This document shows positions 31,593 through 39,683 of a stretch of 64,000 bases of DNA, one piece after another. Position 1 is the stretch's first letter, and each line of letters starts with the position of its first letter. The stretch is from Bradyrhizobium manausense. Lineage in GTDB: Bacteria > Pseudomonadota > Alphaproteobacteria > Rhizobiales > Xanthobacteraceae. The notes below the pieces were generated by a model, which saw only the letters and a program-made list of their open reading frames with translations, did no database searches and had not been told where the DNA came from. The stretch covers positions 310,001 through 374,000 of the forward strand of contig NZ_JAFCKB010000002.1 in assembly GCF_018130615.1 (NCBI RefSeq), given 5' to 3'. Both the position numbers and the translations under genes were made by a program.

Positions 31593-31802
31593 ATGTGTGA
31601 TGCATCCGCACTTCCCGAGCGTGGCCTAGCGCAGTCCGAGCCTTGCTCTTCAGCCAAAGGCTGTGCGGTCTGTGGCGGAAAATTTGGTCTGATCCGCTAC
31701 TATTCGTGGCGCACCGCGCTCTGCTCCAAGAAATGCGTCGACCGCTTCCGCACACGCCGCGAACGCGACCGCCGGTGGTTGTTTCGGGCTCAATTCGCGT
31801 GA
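31593..31802 (+). CDS. Small zinc-finger-like protein (69 residues)
   Basis: It contains a CAVCGG knuckle followed 15 residues later by ALCSKKCVDRF, the spacing of a single treble-clef (TRASH/MYM-like) finger, then a very basic tail. AGGGAG precedes ATG 31593; the frame opens at 31350 but the upstream part is not protein-like. It is first in a row of four small genes. No known family is assigned. Confidence 0.65.
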   Translation: MCDASALPERGLAQSEPCSSAKGCAVCGGKFGLIRYYSWRTALCSKKCVDRFRTRRERDRRWLFRAQFA

Positions 31803-31853
31803 GGCTGAATTAGAAGGCTGACGTCGCTCCGATGGTTTGATCCGGGAGGCCGT

Positions 31854-32249
31854 GTGTTGAACCGCTCATGCAAGCTCTTGTGCGCGATGGTTCTCCTCTG
31901 CTCCACCGCAACGGTCCAGGCGCAGGAAACGGGACAGGGCGCCGTTCATCGCCACCATCCACCCCAGGACCAGGCGCTGCACGAAAAATTCTACTCGACC
32001 TGGCAGATGCCGGACAATCCCAGCCTCAGCTGCTGCAACAGCGCTGACTGCTATCCGACCGATATCAAGTACGTCGACGGCCAGATCTACGCGCGGCGCA
32101 GGGAGGACGGAAGATACATTCCGGTCCCGCCGCAAAAAGTGGAGCGAAACAGGGATAATCCGGACGGCCGAAACCATCTTTGCGCTCCACCGCCCGCACT
32201 GTCTCCATTGGACAGCGTTTACTGCTTCGCTTTGGGAGGTGCCACATGA
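31854..32249 (+). CDS. Secreted cysteine-rich small protein
   Basis: A 131-residue product with a signal peptide (hydrophobic core CAMVLLCSTATVQAQ). The mature part has FYSTWQMPDNPSLSCCNSAD, CYPTDIKYVDGQIYARRRED and a terminal HLCAPPPA. Four cysteines could form disulfides in the periplasm or outside. GGGAGG lies just before GTG 31854 / TTG 31857, so the start is non-ATG. It resembles secreted proteins common in bradyrhizobia; no function is known. Confidence 0.72.
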   Translation: MLNRSCKLLCAMVLLCSTATVQAQETGQGAVHRHHPPQDQALHEKFYSTWQMPDNPSLSCCNSADCYPTDIKYVDGQIYARRREDGRYIPVPPQKVERNRDNPDGRNHLCAPPPALSPLDSVYCFALGGAT

Positions 32250-32434
32250 GATTCGCCTTCGTGCTGGTGAACGGCCGGACGCCGTTCCGGCAGGTGTGTT
32301 GCATGCAGTGCTGTGAGCCGATCAGCGGCAGTTATCTCCGCGAGATAGCGACCCGCCTGCCGTACTGCGACTATCAATGCTATGCGCTGTACTGCGAAGC
32401 TCTCGCGCAAGATCGCGTTAGGGCGGCTTCATGA
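32246..32434 (+). CDS. Small cysteine-rich protein, paralogue 1
   Basis: A 62-residue protein. Its pattern is FAFVLVNG, CMQCCEPISGSYLRE, then PYCDYQCYA, a C-x2-C...C-x3-C arrangement like a miniature zinc finger. Its ATG overlaps the previous stop (ATGA) and GGGAGG precedes it. The pattern recurs in the next gene, pointing to tandem duplication. Confidence 0.7.
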   Translation: MRFAFVLVNGRTPFRQVCCMQCCEPISGSYLREIATRLPYCDYQCYALYCEALAQDRVRAAS

Positions 32435-32772
32435 AATTCGTGCTGGTCAATCACGAGCCCGCGTTATGCTCGGCGACCTGCAGCACATGCGCGCGCTCGA
32501 TCCGGTCCGGCTATGTCCGGCACGTGCGGACACAGCGCTGCTACTGTGACTACGACTGCTATCGCCGCGGCGAACTCGGGACGCTGCTGATGCCGTGGCC
32601 GATGTTTGGGCGCGGAGAGCCGGGCGGCGGGAACATGATCGAGATGTTGGCGGTCCTGAGTGCCGTCTCGTGCTGGAGCTGTACGATGCAGATCTGGACC
32701 TTCGCGAGAGCCGTGAGCGGCGCATTTCTGCACGGTTGCGATCTGATCACGATGGAAGGAGGTGACACCTAG
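32431..32772 (+). CDS. Small cysteine-rich protein, paralogue 2, with C-terminal extension
   Basis: A 113-residue protein whose first 45 residues parallel the preceding one (KFVLVNHEPA, CSTCARSIRSGYVR, CYCDYDCYR). A hydrophobic extension follows (MIEMLAVLSAVSCWSCTMQI) that may be a membrane helix. Its ATG overlaps the preceding stop by four bases. The function is unknown. Confidence 0.68.
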   Translation: MKFVLVNHEPALCSATCSTCARSIRSGYVRHVRTQRCYCDYDCYRRGELGTLLMPWPMFGRGEPGGGNMIEMLAVLSAVSCWSCTMQIWTFARAVSGAFLHGCDLITMEGGDT

Positions 32773-32849
32773 CTGCGCGACTGTACCCGCGCGGGAAGCC
32801 GCAGCAACGTAACCTCGCAGGCGCCGCGGTCCAGCCCCGGCGGCGTCGA

Positions 32850-35033
32850 CTAGGGAGCGGGTGCTGCGGCTGCCACGGGTGCCGTTGCGCTGATTTCTTG
32901 CGTCACCATGCGCTGGTCGGTCTTGCCGGCGACGGCGCCGCTGCCCTCGAACCTCGCGCGATAGACCAGCACGTTCTCCATCACTCGCTGGACGTAATTG
33001 CGGGTCTCCGACAGCGGGATGCGCTCGACCCAGTCGACCGGATCGATTTTGGGGTCGCGCGGGTCGCCATGCGCCTGCACCCATTCGCGCACCCGGCCGC
33101 GGCCGGCATTGTAGCCGGCGAAGGTCATGATCTGGTTGCCGCGATATTCCGATAGTAGCGCGCTGAGCTCGGCAGCGCCCATTTGGGTATTGTAGACGGG
33201 GTCGGAGACCATCCTGTCCCAATCATAGGTCACGCCGAAACGTTTTGCGGTGTCGCGGCCGGCTTCCGGCGTCACCTGCATCAGGCCGACGGCGTTCGCA
33301 GCCGATTTGTCGCGCTGGTCGAACGAGCTTTCGGTGCGTGCCACCGAATAGATCACGCTGGTCTCGATCGCGGGGGCGACCTGCTTGTGCTCGGGGATGC
33401 CGATGGTCGGGAAGGCGTAATGGTCGAGCGCCAGCCCGCGAGCCAGCGCCGACTTGCCGATTTCGAGCATGACGCGCGCATCGTTGCGCTGGCCGGCAAG
33501 CTCGCCGAGCGCTTCGAGCGCTGCGACATCGGTGCTCTCCTTGGCAAAATCCTCGGCGTAATAGAACACCACGTCGCGCTCGCCGATGCCATACAGCATG
33601 TCGGCGGCGCGCACGCGCTCGTCCGTAGCCAGCGTGTCGGCTGCGGCCAGCACGGGCGAGGGGGCGCGCAGCTCGATTCCCTCGATACCGAGCCGTGCAC
33701 GGGCAAGCTGGCCGTAATAGGCGGTCGGATAGCGCGCGGCAGCCCTGTAGCTCTGCTGCGCATCGGCCGTCGCATTCATCGCTTCGGCCGCACGGCCGCG
33801 CCAGTAATGGGCGCGCGACAGCGCGATCGGATTGGCCGAACCTTCGTCGATCGCGGCGAAATGCGCCATCGCCGTCCTGGGATCGTCGAGATAGCGCAGT
33901 GCGATCCAGCCGCACATGAAGTGGTAGTCGACGCGGTAGACCTCCATCGCCGGCACCGCGGCCGCGCGCACCACCTCGTAAGCGGTTTGGAATTTGCCCT
34001 GGTCGAGCAGCTTTCGCGCCAGCAGGCGCCGCTCGCGCCACCAGGCATCGGTGTCCTGGGCCGCCATCGTGTCGGACGCAGCCGCCAGGATCACTTCGGC
34101 CGCATCGTCGATGCGGTCCTTCTGTAGGTGCCATTGTGCGCGGCAGAGGACATAGCCGAGGTCGCGGCGGGCGTCAGCCGGGACGTCGTCGAGATAATCC
34201 TTGGCCTTGTCGGCCTTGCCATTGACCGCGGCGCAAGCCTTGACGATGGCGAGGGCGTCCTCACCGAGGCGCTTGGCCGCGCGCTTCGCGCCGGCATAAT
34301 CCTTGGCGCCCAGGCGCTTGTCCATGCGGGCGCGATGATCTTCAGGCCGCAACAGGTCGTGGAACGCTTCGTAGGAGTCCTCCTCGCTGCGTTCGGACAA
34401 TTCCTCCGAGCGCCAGGCCGCGCGGACGAAACGCGCGGCCCGGTCGCCGTCGCCCTCGGAGATCAGCACGCGGGCGAGCGCGAAACTGCCCTTGGCGGTG
34501 GTCGGCCGGTCCATTGTGAAGGCGTGCACAGTGGCCGCATTGCTCTTCTCCTGCCAAAGCCGTGCCTCGGCGCGGCGGCGCAGCAGCGCGGCGCTCGGCC
34601 AATTCGGATTGGCGGCGAGGAAGGCGGCGTAGCGCTTGAAATTCGCGGTGCTCTCGGAATGGCGCAGCATGAACCAGTCGGCGAGCTTTTGTCCGGCGGG
34701 ATCGGCGATGCGATCGCGCGCTGCGGTCGCGTCATCGGCCTTGCCCTTGCGCGCGAGGTCGATCGCGTCCTTTAGCGCAGCAAGGTCGCCTGTCAGCGGC
34801 GGCGGCGCCGGCTTGTCCGCGGGCTCGTCGTCGTGCTTCTTCGATTTGCGCTTGGCCTCGGCATGTTTGGCGTGCTTGCCGCTTGCATGCCGCTGCTTGC
34901 CGGCGGATTTGGCTTCGTGCGTCTTCTTCGACGCTGATGATTTGTGACTGCTCTTCGCTGCCACCTCGGTGGGAAGGAGGGCCAAAGCGGCCACGGCAAC
35001 GACACACGCGAGCGAGCGTAGGCACTGGTTCAT
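32850..35033 (-). CDS. Soluble lytic murein transglycosylase
   Basis: Cleaves peptidoglycan glycan strands in the periplasm, making 1,6-anhydromuramyl products. The 727-residue chain has a signal peptide (VVAVAALALLPTEVAA), a Lys/His/Ser-rich low-complexity segment (about residues 25-75) and a long superhelical region of alpha-repeats like Slt70. The C-terminal SLT domain has catalytic E568 in ARTESSFDQ, then NAVGLMQVTPEAG and AGYNAGRGRVREW. AGGGGG precedes ATG 35033; the open frame to 35135 is not used. It lies alone and opposite to its neighbours. Confidence 0.93.
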   Translation of the reverse strand: MNQCLRSLACVVAVAALALLPTEVAAKSSHKSSASKKTHEAKSAGKQRHASGKHAKHAEAKRKSKKHDDEPADKPAPPPLTGDLAALKDAIDLARKGKADDATAARDRIADPAGQKLADWFMLRHSESTANFKRYAAFLAANPNWPSAALLRRRAEARLWQEKSNAATVHAFTMDRPTTAKGSFALARVLISEGDGDRAARFVRAAWRSEELSERSEEDSYEAFHDLLRPEDHRARMDKRLGAKDYAGAKRAAKRLGEDALAIVKACAAVNGKADKAKDYLDDVPADARRDLGYVLCRAQWHLQKDRIDDAAEVILAAASDTMAAQDTDAWWRERRLLARKLLDQGKFQTAYEVVRAAAVPAMEVYRVDYHFMCGWIALRYLDDPRTAMAHFAAIDEGSANPIALSRAHYWRGRAAEAMNATADAQQSYRAAARYPTAYYGQLARARLGIEGIELRAPSPVLAAADTLATDERVRAADMLYGIGERDVVFYYAEDFAKESTDVAALEALGELAGQRNDARVMLEIGKSALARGLALDHYAFPTIGIPEHKQVAPAIETSVIYSVARTESSFDQRDKSAANAVGLMQVTPEAGRDTAKRFGVTYDWDRMVSDPVYNTQMGAAELSALLSEYRGNQIMTFAGYNAGRGRVREWVQAHGDPRDPKIDPVDWVERIPLSETRNYVQRVMENVLVYRARFEGSGAVAGKTDQRMVTQEISATAPVAAAAPAP

Positions 35034-35356
35034 TCGATGGTCCCCCTGCGAAACCACTACAAACCAAGGTCCGCGACGACATGCGGCTTGAGAATCAAAG
35101 ACGACACCAAACGATGCCACGACATCGTTTCGCATTGGTCACGCTCCCGCAACAATGCGGCAAAATACGGATTGGAACTCTGGAACTTCCGAAACGCCGG
35201 AAGCGGGGGCGGCTTTAACCTTTGTTAACGATCGGGCCTCGCGCGACGGTTGCGGGCGGCGCGTAGCACCACGAGCGCCTCGATTGCGCGTGTTCCCGGG
35301 CGAAAATCCGGTGTATTGAGTTCCAGACCTTCTTTTCAGCCCTTTGCCCGCACCCC
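35034..35356. other. Divergent intergenic region
   Basis: About 320 bases between the lytic transglycosylase and the cyclase. It holds the two divergent promoters, not individually assignable, and a 6-bp inverted repeat CTTCCGAAACGCCGGAAG at 35186-35203. No gene is supported. Confidence 0.5.
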
Positions 35357-37093
35357 ATGCCGCTTTTCAACCAGTCGATCCGGCGCAAGATCGTCGGCAT
35401 CGCCCTCGGATTGATCGTCCTGATGCTGATCACCTCGATCCTGTCGATGGTGATGTCGAGCCAGGTCGGTGTTCTCCTGGACGAGCTGACCAACCGCTAC
35501 ATCCCGGCCTATGGCGATCTGGCGCGGGCCAACATCCGTTCGCTCGAGCGGTCGGTGGCGCTGCGGCGGATGGTCATGATGAAGATGCAGGACTCCTCGG
35601 ACGAGGAGGCCTATGCGGCGCGCCTGAGGGAGTTCGAGGACGCCGATCGGAAGATCGAAGAGGAGACGTCAGCCGCGCAAAAGCTCATCAACGCGATTAT
35701 CGACGACACCAGGACGCCGTCGGACAACGCCGCGCTGGCGCGGATCGACACCCGCATCGACACCGCGGTCAGCGAGCTCCGCCGCGACATGAACGCGGAT
35801 CACGCCAAGCTGCTCAAGCAGGTCGATGCCAAGCAGATGGCGGAGGCGCGCGGGACGCTGGAGCACATCGATGCCACGCGCGATCTATTCAACCAGAGGA
35901 TCGATGCGATCCGCGCCGACATGCTCAAGCAGGTCTTCGTCTCGACGTCGCAGGTGGTCGGCCACCAGCGCCAGGCGATCATCGTTTCGGGTGCTGTGAC
36001 ATTGCTCGCGGCGATCGTCGGATTTGCCTTTGCGCTGCTGGTCAGCAGCGGCATTACGCGACCGGTGCGGCTGCTGCTCGCGGGCACCCGCGAGGTCGAG
36101 GCGGGCCGCTTCGACAAAACCATTGCCGTCTCGACCCAGGACGAGATCGGCGAGCTCGCAGCCGCCTTCAACCGTATGATCGAGCAGTTGCGCCACAACG
36201 AGCGCATCCGCGAGACCTTCGGCCGCTACATCGATCCCAAGGTGGTGCAGGGCCTGATCGACCGGCCCGAGGTCGCCATCGACGGACAGCGCCGGGTGAT
36301 GACCATCATGTTCTGCGACATGAGCGGCTTCACCTCGATGAGCGAGGGCATGACGCCGCGCGGCCTCGTCAAGGTGATGAACCACTACTTCACGGTGATG
36401 TCCGGCCCGATCCGCAACAACCGCGGGGTGATCGACAAATATATCGGCGACGCCATCATGTCCTATTGGGGCCCGCCCTTCATCGAGGAAGACGAGCAGG
36501 CGCTGCTCGCAGGGCTTTCCGCCGTCGATATGGCCGAGCAGGTACCCGCGCTTCAGAAGCAATTGCCGGATCTGCTCGGCATCCGCGCCATGCCGGTGCC
36601 GTGCGATCTGCGCATCGGCATCGCCACCGGCGAGGTGCTGACCGGCAGCATCGGCTCCGAGCTGATGATGAGCTTTACGGTGATGGGCGATGCCGTGAAC
36701 CTGGCCTCGCGGCTTGAACTGGTCAACAAGGTCTACGGTACCCGCATCCTGATCGCGCAGGCGACGGCGGACGCGATCGGCTCGAAGCTCGAGCTGCGTG
36801 AGATCGATCGTCTGGCGGTCGCAGGCCAGAGTGCGCCGCAAGCGATCTTCGAGGTGATGGGCAGGGCAGGCGCGCTGACCGATGCGCAAGAGGGCACGCG
36901 AAAGCACTATGCCGAAGGCCTTGCCGCCTATCGCGCGCGCCGCTTCGAGGGCGCACGCGCCGCGTTCAACGCCGCGCTGGAGAGCTGCCCCGGCGACGGT
37001 CCTGCGCGCGCGATGCTCGCCCGCATCGCAGAGTTCGAGGCCAGCCCGCCGGCGGCCGATTGGGACGGCGCCTGGCGGATGGACAGCAAATAG
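35357..37093 (+). CDS. Membrane-anchored class III adenylate/guanylate cyclase with HAMP domain
   Basis: A 578-residue signalling enzyme. A first helix (residues 10-33) and a second (about 205-232) bracket a coiled, probably four-helix-bundle periplasmic sensor. HAMP follows (ITRPVRLLLAGTREVEAG), then a class III catalytic domain: metal-binding aspartates in MFCDMSGFTSMSEG and YIGDAIMSYWG, and VMGDAVNLASRLE. The tail resembles a TPR-like AYRARRFEGARAAF segment. It probably makes cAMP; nucleotide specificity cannot be read with certainty. It is divergent from the lytic transglycosylase. Confidence 0.92.
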   Translation: MPLFNQSIRRKIVGIALGLIVLMLITSILSMVMSSQVGVLLDELTNRYIPAYGDLARANIRSLERSVALRRMVMMKMQDSSDEEAYAARLREFEDADRKIEEETSAAQKLINAIIDDTRTPSDNAALARIDTRIDTAVSELRRDMNADHAKLLKQVDAKQMAEARGTLEHIDATRDLFNQRIDAIRADMLKQVFVSTSQVVGHQRQAIIVSGAVTLLAAIVGFAFALLVSSGITRPVRLLLAGTREVEAGRFDKTIAVSTQDEIGELAAAFNRMIEQLRHNERIRETFGRYIDPKVVQGLIDRPEVAIDGQRRVMTIMFCDMSGFTSMSEGMTPRGLVKVMNHYFTVMSGPIRNNRGVIDKYIGDAIMSYWGPPFIEEDEQALLAGLSAVDMAEQVPALQKQLPDLLGIRAMPVPCDLRIGIATGEVLTGSIGSELMMSFTVMGDAVNLASRLELVNKVYGTRILIAQATADAIGSKLELREIDRLAVAGQSAPQAIFEVMGRAGALTDAQEGTRKHYAEGLAAYRARRFEGARAAFNAALESCPGDGPARAMLARIAEFEASPPAADWDGAWRMDSK

Positions 37094-37198
37094 CCGTCCG
37101 TCTCTGAATAATTCATTCTACTCCATAACGATGTTCGCCGTGACCTAAATTGCGGGCTTAGGTTCACTGTCCCTAAGGCGTTTGATGGGGATACGCCG

Positions 37199-37375
37199 AT
37201 GACAGAACTTGAGGACAGGCTGGAGCGGTTCGAGACACTCACCGCCGAATGCGAGCTGATTGCCAAGCTCGCCACCGACAGCACCAAGCGCGAATTCTAC
37301 CTGAAGCTCGGGGAGCAGTATCGCCAGCTAGCGGTGGACATGCGCCACGTGATCGCGACCAAGGCCGCCGCCTGA
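37199..37375 (+). CDS. Small helical protein (58 residues)
   Basis: The frame runs from ATG 37199 to TGA 37375 and encodes a charged, mostly helical protein: MTELEDRLERFETLTAE, then STKREFYLKLGEQYRQLA. A purine-rich GGGG lies five to eight bases ahead of the start. It resembles very small conserved rhizobial proteins, but no family name can be given. It is followed by the small lipoprotein. Confidence 0.6.
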   Translation: MTELEDRLERFETLTAECELIAKLATDSTKREFYLKLGEQYRQLAVDMRHVIATKAAA

Positions 37376-37591
37376 GGCGGCCCAGGGGGTTCAGTTGGAG
37401 CGAGGCACGATGCGGAGCATCCGTCTCATGACGAGCCGGTGCCCGGTCGCAATCCGTTTTTAACAATTGAGCCGCATTCTGTGTGGGAAGCAGGGAGTCG
37501 TGCAGTGCGATTCCCCGCGGTGGGAATGCCTGGGGCAAGTTTGCGATGCAATGTTGCCCGCGAACCTAGCTCGTCCGACGGTTGACATCCC

Positions 37592-37804
37592 ATGCGCCTG
37601 ATTGCGGTCATCCTGTTTGCGCTTCTGACGGCAGCCTGCAACCAGGAGCAGGACGTCACCGGCTCGACCCCGCTTTGTCCGATGCGCAACTACACGTCCT
37701 ACAATCCCCGCGACATGAACCAGTGTGTTGCCGCCTGCAAGTCGTGCGACCACGGCAACACGGTGACCTGTACCACCTCCTGCACGCTCAAGGGCGCGCG
37801 GTGA
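37592..37804 (+). CDS. Small lipoprotein
   Basis: A 70-residue lipoprotein with signal peptide MRLIAVILFALLTAAC, lipobox LTAAC at C16. The mature part carries eight further cysteines (CPMRN, CVAACKSCDHG, CTTSCTLKG), enough for several disulfides in the periplasm. The function is unknown. Confidence 0.75.
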   Translation: MRLIAVILFALLTAACNQEQDVTGSTPLCPMRNYTSYNPRDMNQCVAACKSCDHGNTVTCTTSCTLKGAR

Positions 37805-37826
37805 GGAAGGGGTCGGGCGGGCCTGA

Positions 37827-38546
37827 TTAGCTGCGCGCCGCCTCGCCCCGCAATTCCGGGAAGATGGCTTCATCTTGAAGGATGACATTGGCTGTTCGCT
37901 GGTAGTGCGCCGTCAACAGCTTTACCGCCAGATCGCAATCGCCGCTCAGCACCGCATCCATGATCGCCGCATGCTCGTCACCGACGTGGCGCGACGGAAA
38001 GGCCTTGCTGATCGACAGCCGCCGGTAGCGATAGAGCTGGTCGGCCAGCTGGCCGCAGAACGCGATCAGGGATTGCGAGCCGCATTGGCCGATCAAGGTG
38101 CGATGGTAGATGCGATGCAGCTTCTCCCATTCGGGATTGTCTTCGAATTCGGTGGCACTCAACGACCGCGGCACGCGGCTCAGCCGATGGTGTGCCAGGA
38201 CGAGCTGTTCCTCCCAGCCCGGCGTGGACGCTGCCATGGACTCGCGTAGCGCCAGGGCCTCGACCCAGCAGCGCGTCTTGGTCAGCTCGGCTAGCTCGGT
38301 GCGGCTGACATCCTTGACGTAGAAGCCGCGCTGCTCGCGGACCTCGACCAGTCCGTCGGCAGTGAGCCGGTTGAGCGCCTCCCGCAGCGGCGTTTGGCCC
38401 GTCTGATAGGCCTCCATCAGAAACCGCATCTGCAGCTTGCGCGACGGGGCGAGGCGTCCGGAAAGCAGGTCCTCGCGCAGCCGGTCATAGACATGGCTCG
38501 CCTGCGTCGATGGCGCTGGCAGGGGAGAGGCCGCAGTCAAATCCAC
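37827..38546 (-). CDS. GntR/FadR-type transcriptional regulator
   Basis: A 239-residue regulator. The winged helix is at residues 15-80 (YDRLREDLLSGRLAPSRKL, TPLREALNRLTADGLVEV). An FCD helical ligand-binding domain follows (EFEDNPEWEKLHRIYHRTLI, then HVGDEHAAIMDAVLSGD) with the histidines typical of a metal-containing FadR/VanR pocket. It is divergent from the aromatic-degradation operon and likely represses it until the aromatic substrate or a product binds. Confidence 0.92.
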   Translation of the reverse strand: MDLTAASPLPAPSTQASHVYDRLREDLLSGRLAPSRKLQMRFLMEAYQTGQTPLREALNRLTADGLVEVREQRGFYVKDVSRTELAELTKTRCWVEALALRESMAASTPGWEEQLVLAHHRLSRVPRSLSATEFEDNPEWEKLHRIYHRTLIGQCGSQSLIAFCGQLADQLYRYRRLSISKAFPSRHVGDEHAAIMDAVLSGDCDLAVKLLTAHYQRTANVILQDEAIFPELRGEAARS

Positions 38547-38582
38547 CGTTCTAGGCTCCGTTGTTCGCTCAGCAGGCGGTCG

Positions 38583-38605
38583 TCATCATATACATCCGAT
38601 GATGA
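38583..38605. promoter_or_regulatory. Candidate GntR operator
   Basis: TCATCA (38583-38588) and TGATGA (38600-38605) form a short inverted repeat in the AT-rich divergent promoter region. The surroundings also hold ATACAT and ATGTAT half-sites. The assignment is weak because AT-rich promoters often contain such pairs. Confidence 0.3.
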
Positions 38606-38743
38606 TTCATAAAAATGTATAAATTTTTGTTGCGATATCGATTTTGTGTAATAAAAGGGGCGTGCGGGTCGTGAAGGTGCGACCGCGATCAAGAAAGCCA
38701 CGCCTGGTCTGCCCGGATAGTGGCCTGATGGAGGAGTGCGTTC

Positions 38744-39640
38744 ATGCCCCGGTTTCCGGTGACAGCGCTGCGCAGCGTCGATCTCGGCACGCCGGACCTG
38801 GATCGCTCCGTAAGGTTCTATTGCGAGGTCTGGGGCCTTGCGCTCGTCACGCAGGCGGCTGGCATCGTCTACCTGCGCGCGACCGGCAGCGATCATCACG
38901 TCGTCGCGCTCTATCAAAGTGAGTTGCCGGAACTCGGCGCGGTGACATTTCGCGTCGCGCACGCGGACGATCTCGATGCCATTGCCGCCAACGCGGTCAA
39001 AGAAGGCGCCCGGCTGGTGAGCAGTCCGGCTCCCAGCGCGGCGCCCGATGGCGGCATGGTGATGGCCGTTCGTGCGCCCGAAGGTGGCATCCTGCGCTTC
39101 GTTCACGACGATGTCGGTCATGCGCCGGAGCCACGGCAAGGCGATCGGCCCGAGCGGCTTGCGCACGTCAATCTCAACAGCACGGATGTCGATCGCTCCG
39201 CCGGTTTCTACGAAAGAGTCCTCGGCTTTCAGCTGACCGACCGTTCAAAGGCGATGGCGTTCGTCCGCTGCAACAGCGATCACCATGCGGTCGTGATTGC
39301 CGACGCCAACGTCAATGGACTGAACCACGTTGCCTTTCTGATGCCGAACCTCGAGGCGGTGATGCGCGGCTCGGGGCGCATGATCGATTCCGGTTTCCCG
39401 ATCGCCTGGGGCGTCGGTCGCCACGGCCCCGGTGACAACGTGTTCTCCTACTTCATCGACCCCGTGGGGACCGTGATCGAATACACCGCCGAGGTGCTGC
39501 AGGTCGACGACAGCTACGTCGTGCGGGGCCCGGATCATTGGGTCTGGCCGCCGGGCCGCACCGATCAATGGGGCATCGCGCCGCCCAAGGCCGAACACGT
39601 CAAGGCAGCGCAACTGTCCGTTCGCTACGCCGCGCCCTGA
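38744..39640 (+). CDS. Type I (two-domain) extradiol ring-cleavage dioxygenase
   Basis: A 298-residue VOC-superfamily enzyme with two beta-alpha-beta domains. The Fe(II) triad of the C-terminal domain is intact: H141 in ERLAHVNLN, H195 in GLNHVAFLM and E246 in TVIEYTAEV. Such enzymes cleave a catechol ring next to the diol. It is first in the operon after the divergent GntR gene, with GGAGG ahead of the ATG. The exact catechol is unknown; the neighbouring hydroxylase suggests a hydroxyaryl substrate. Confidence 0.9.
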   Translation: MPRFPVTALRSVDLGTPDLDRSVRFYCEVWGLALVTQAAGIVYLRATGSDHHVVALYQSELPELGAVTFRVAHADDLDAIAANAVKEGARLVSSPAPSAAPDGGMVMAVRAPEGGILRFVHDDVGHAPEPRQGDRPERLAHVNLNSTDVDRSAGFYERVLGFQLTDRSKAMAFVRCNSDHHAVVIADANVNGLNHVAFLMPNLEAVMRGSGRMIDSGFPIAWGVGRHGPGDNVFSYFIDPVGTVIEYTAEVLQVDDSYVVRGPDHWVWPPGRTDQWGIAPPKAEHVKAAQLSVRYAAP

Positions 39641-39683
39641 GCGCGACGATCCATCAACCACGCGAAACGAGGTATCGAGGTCA

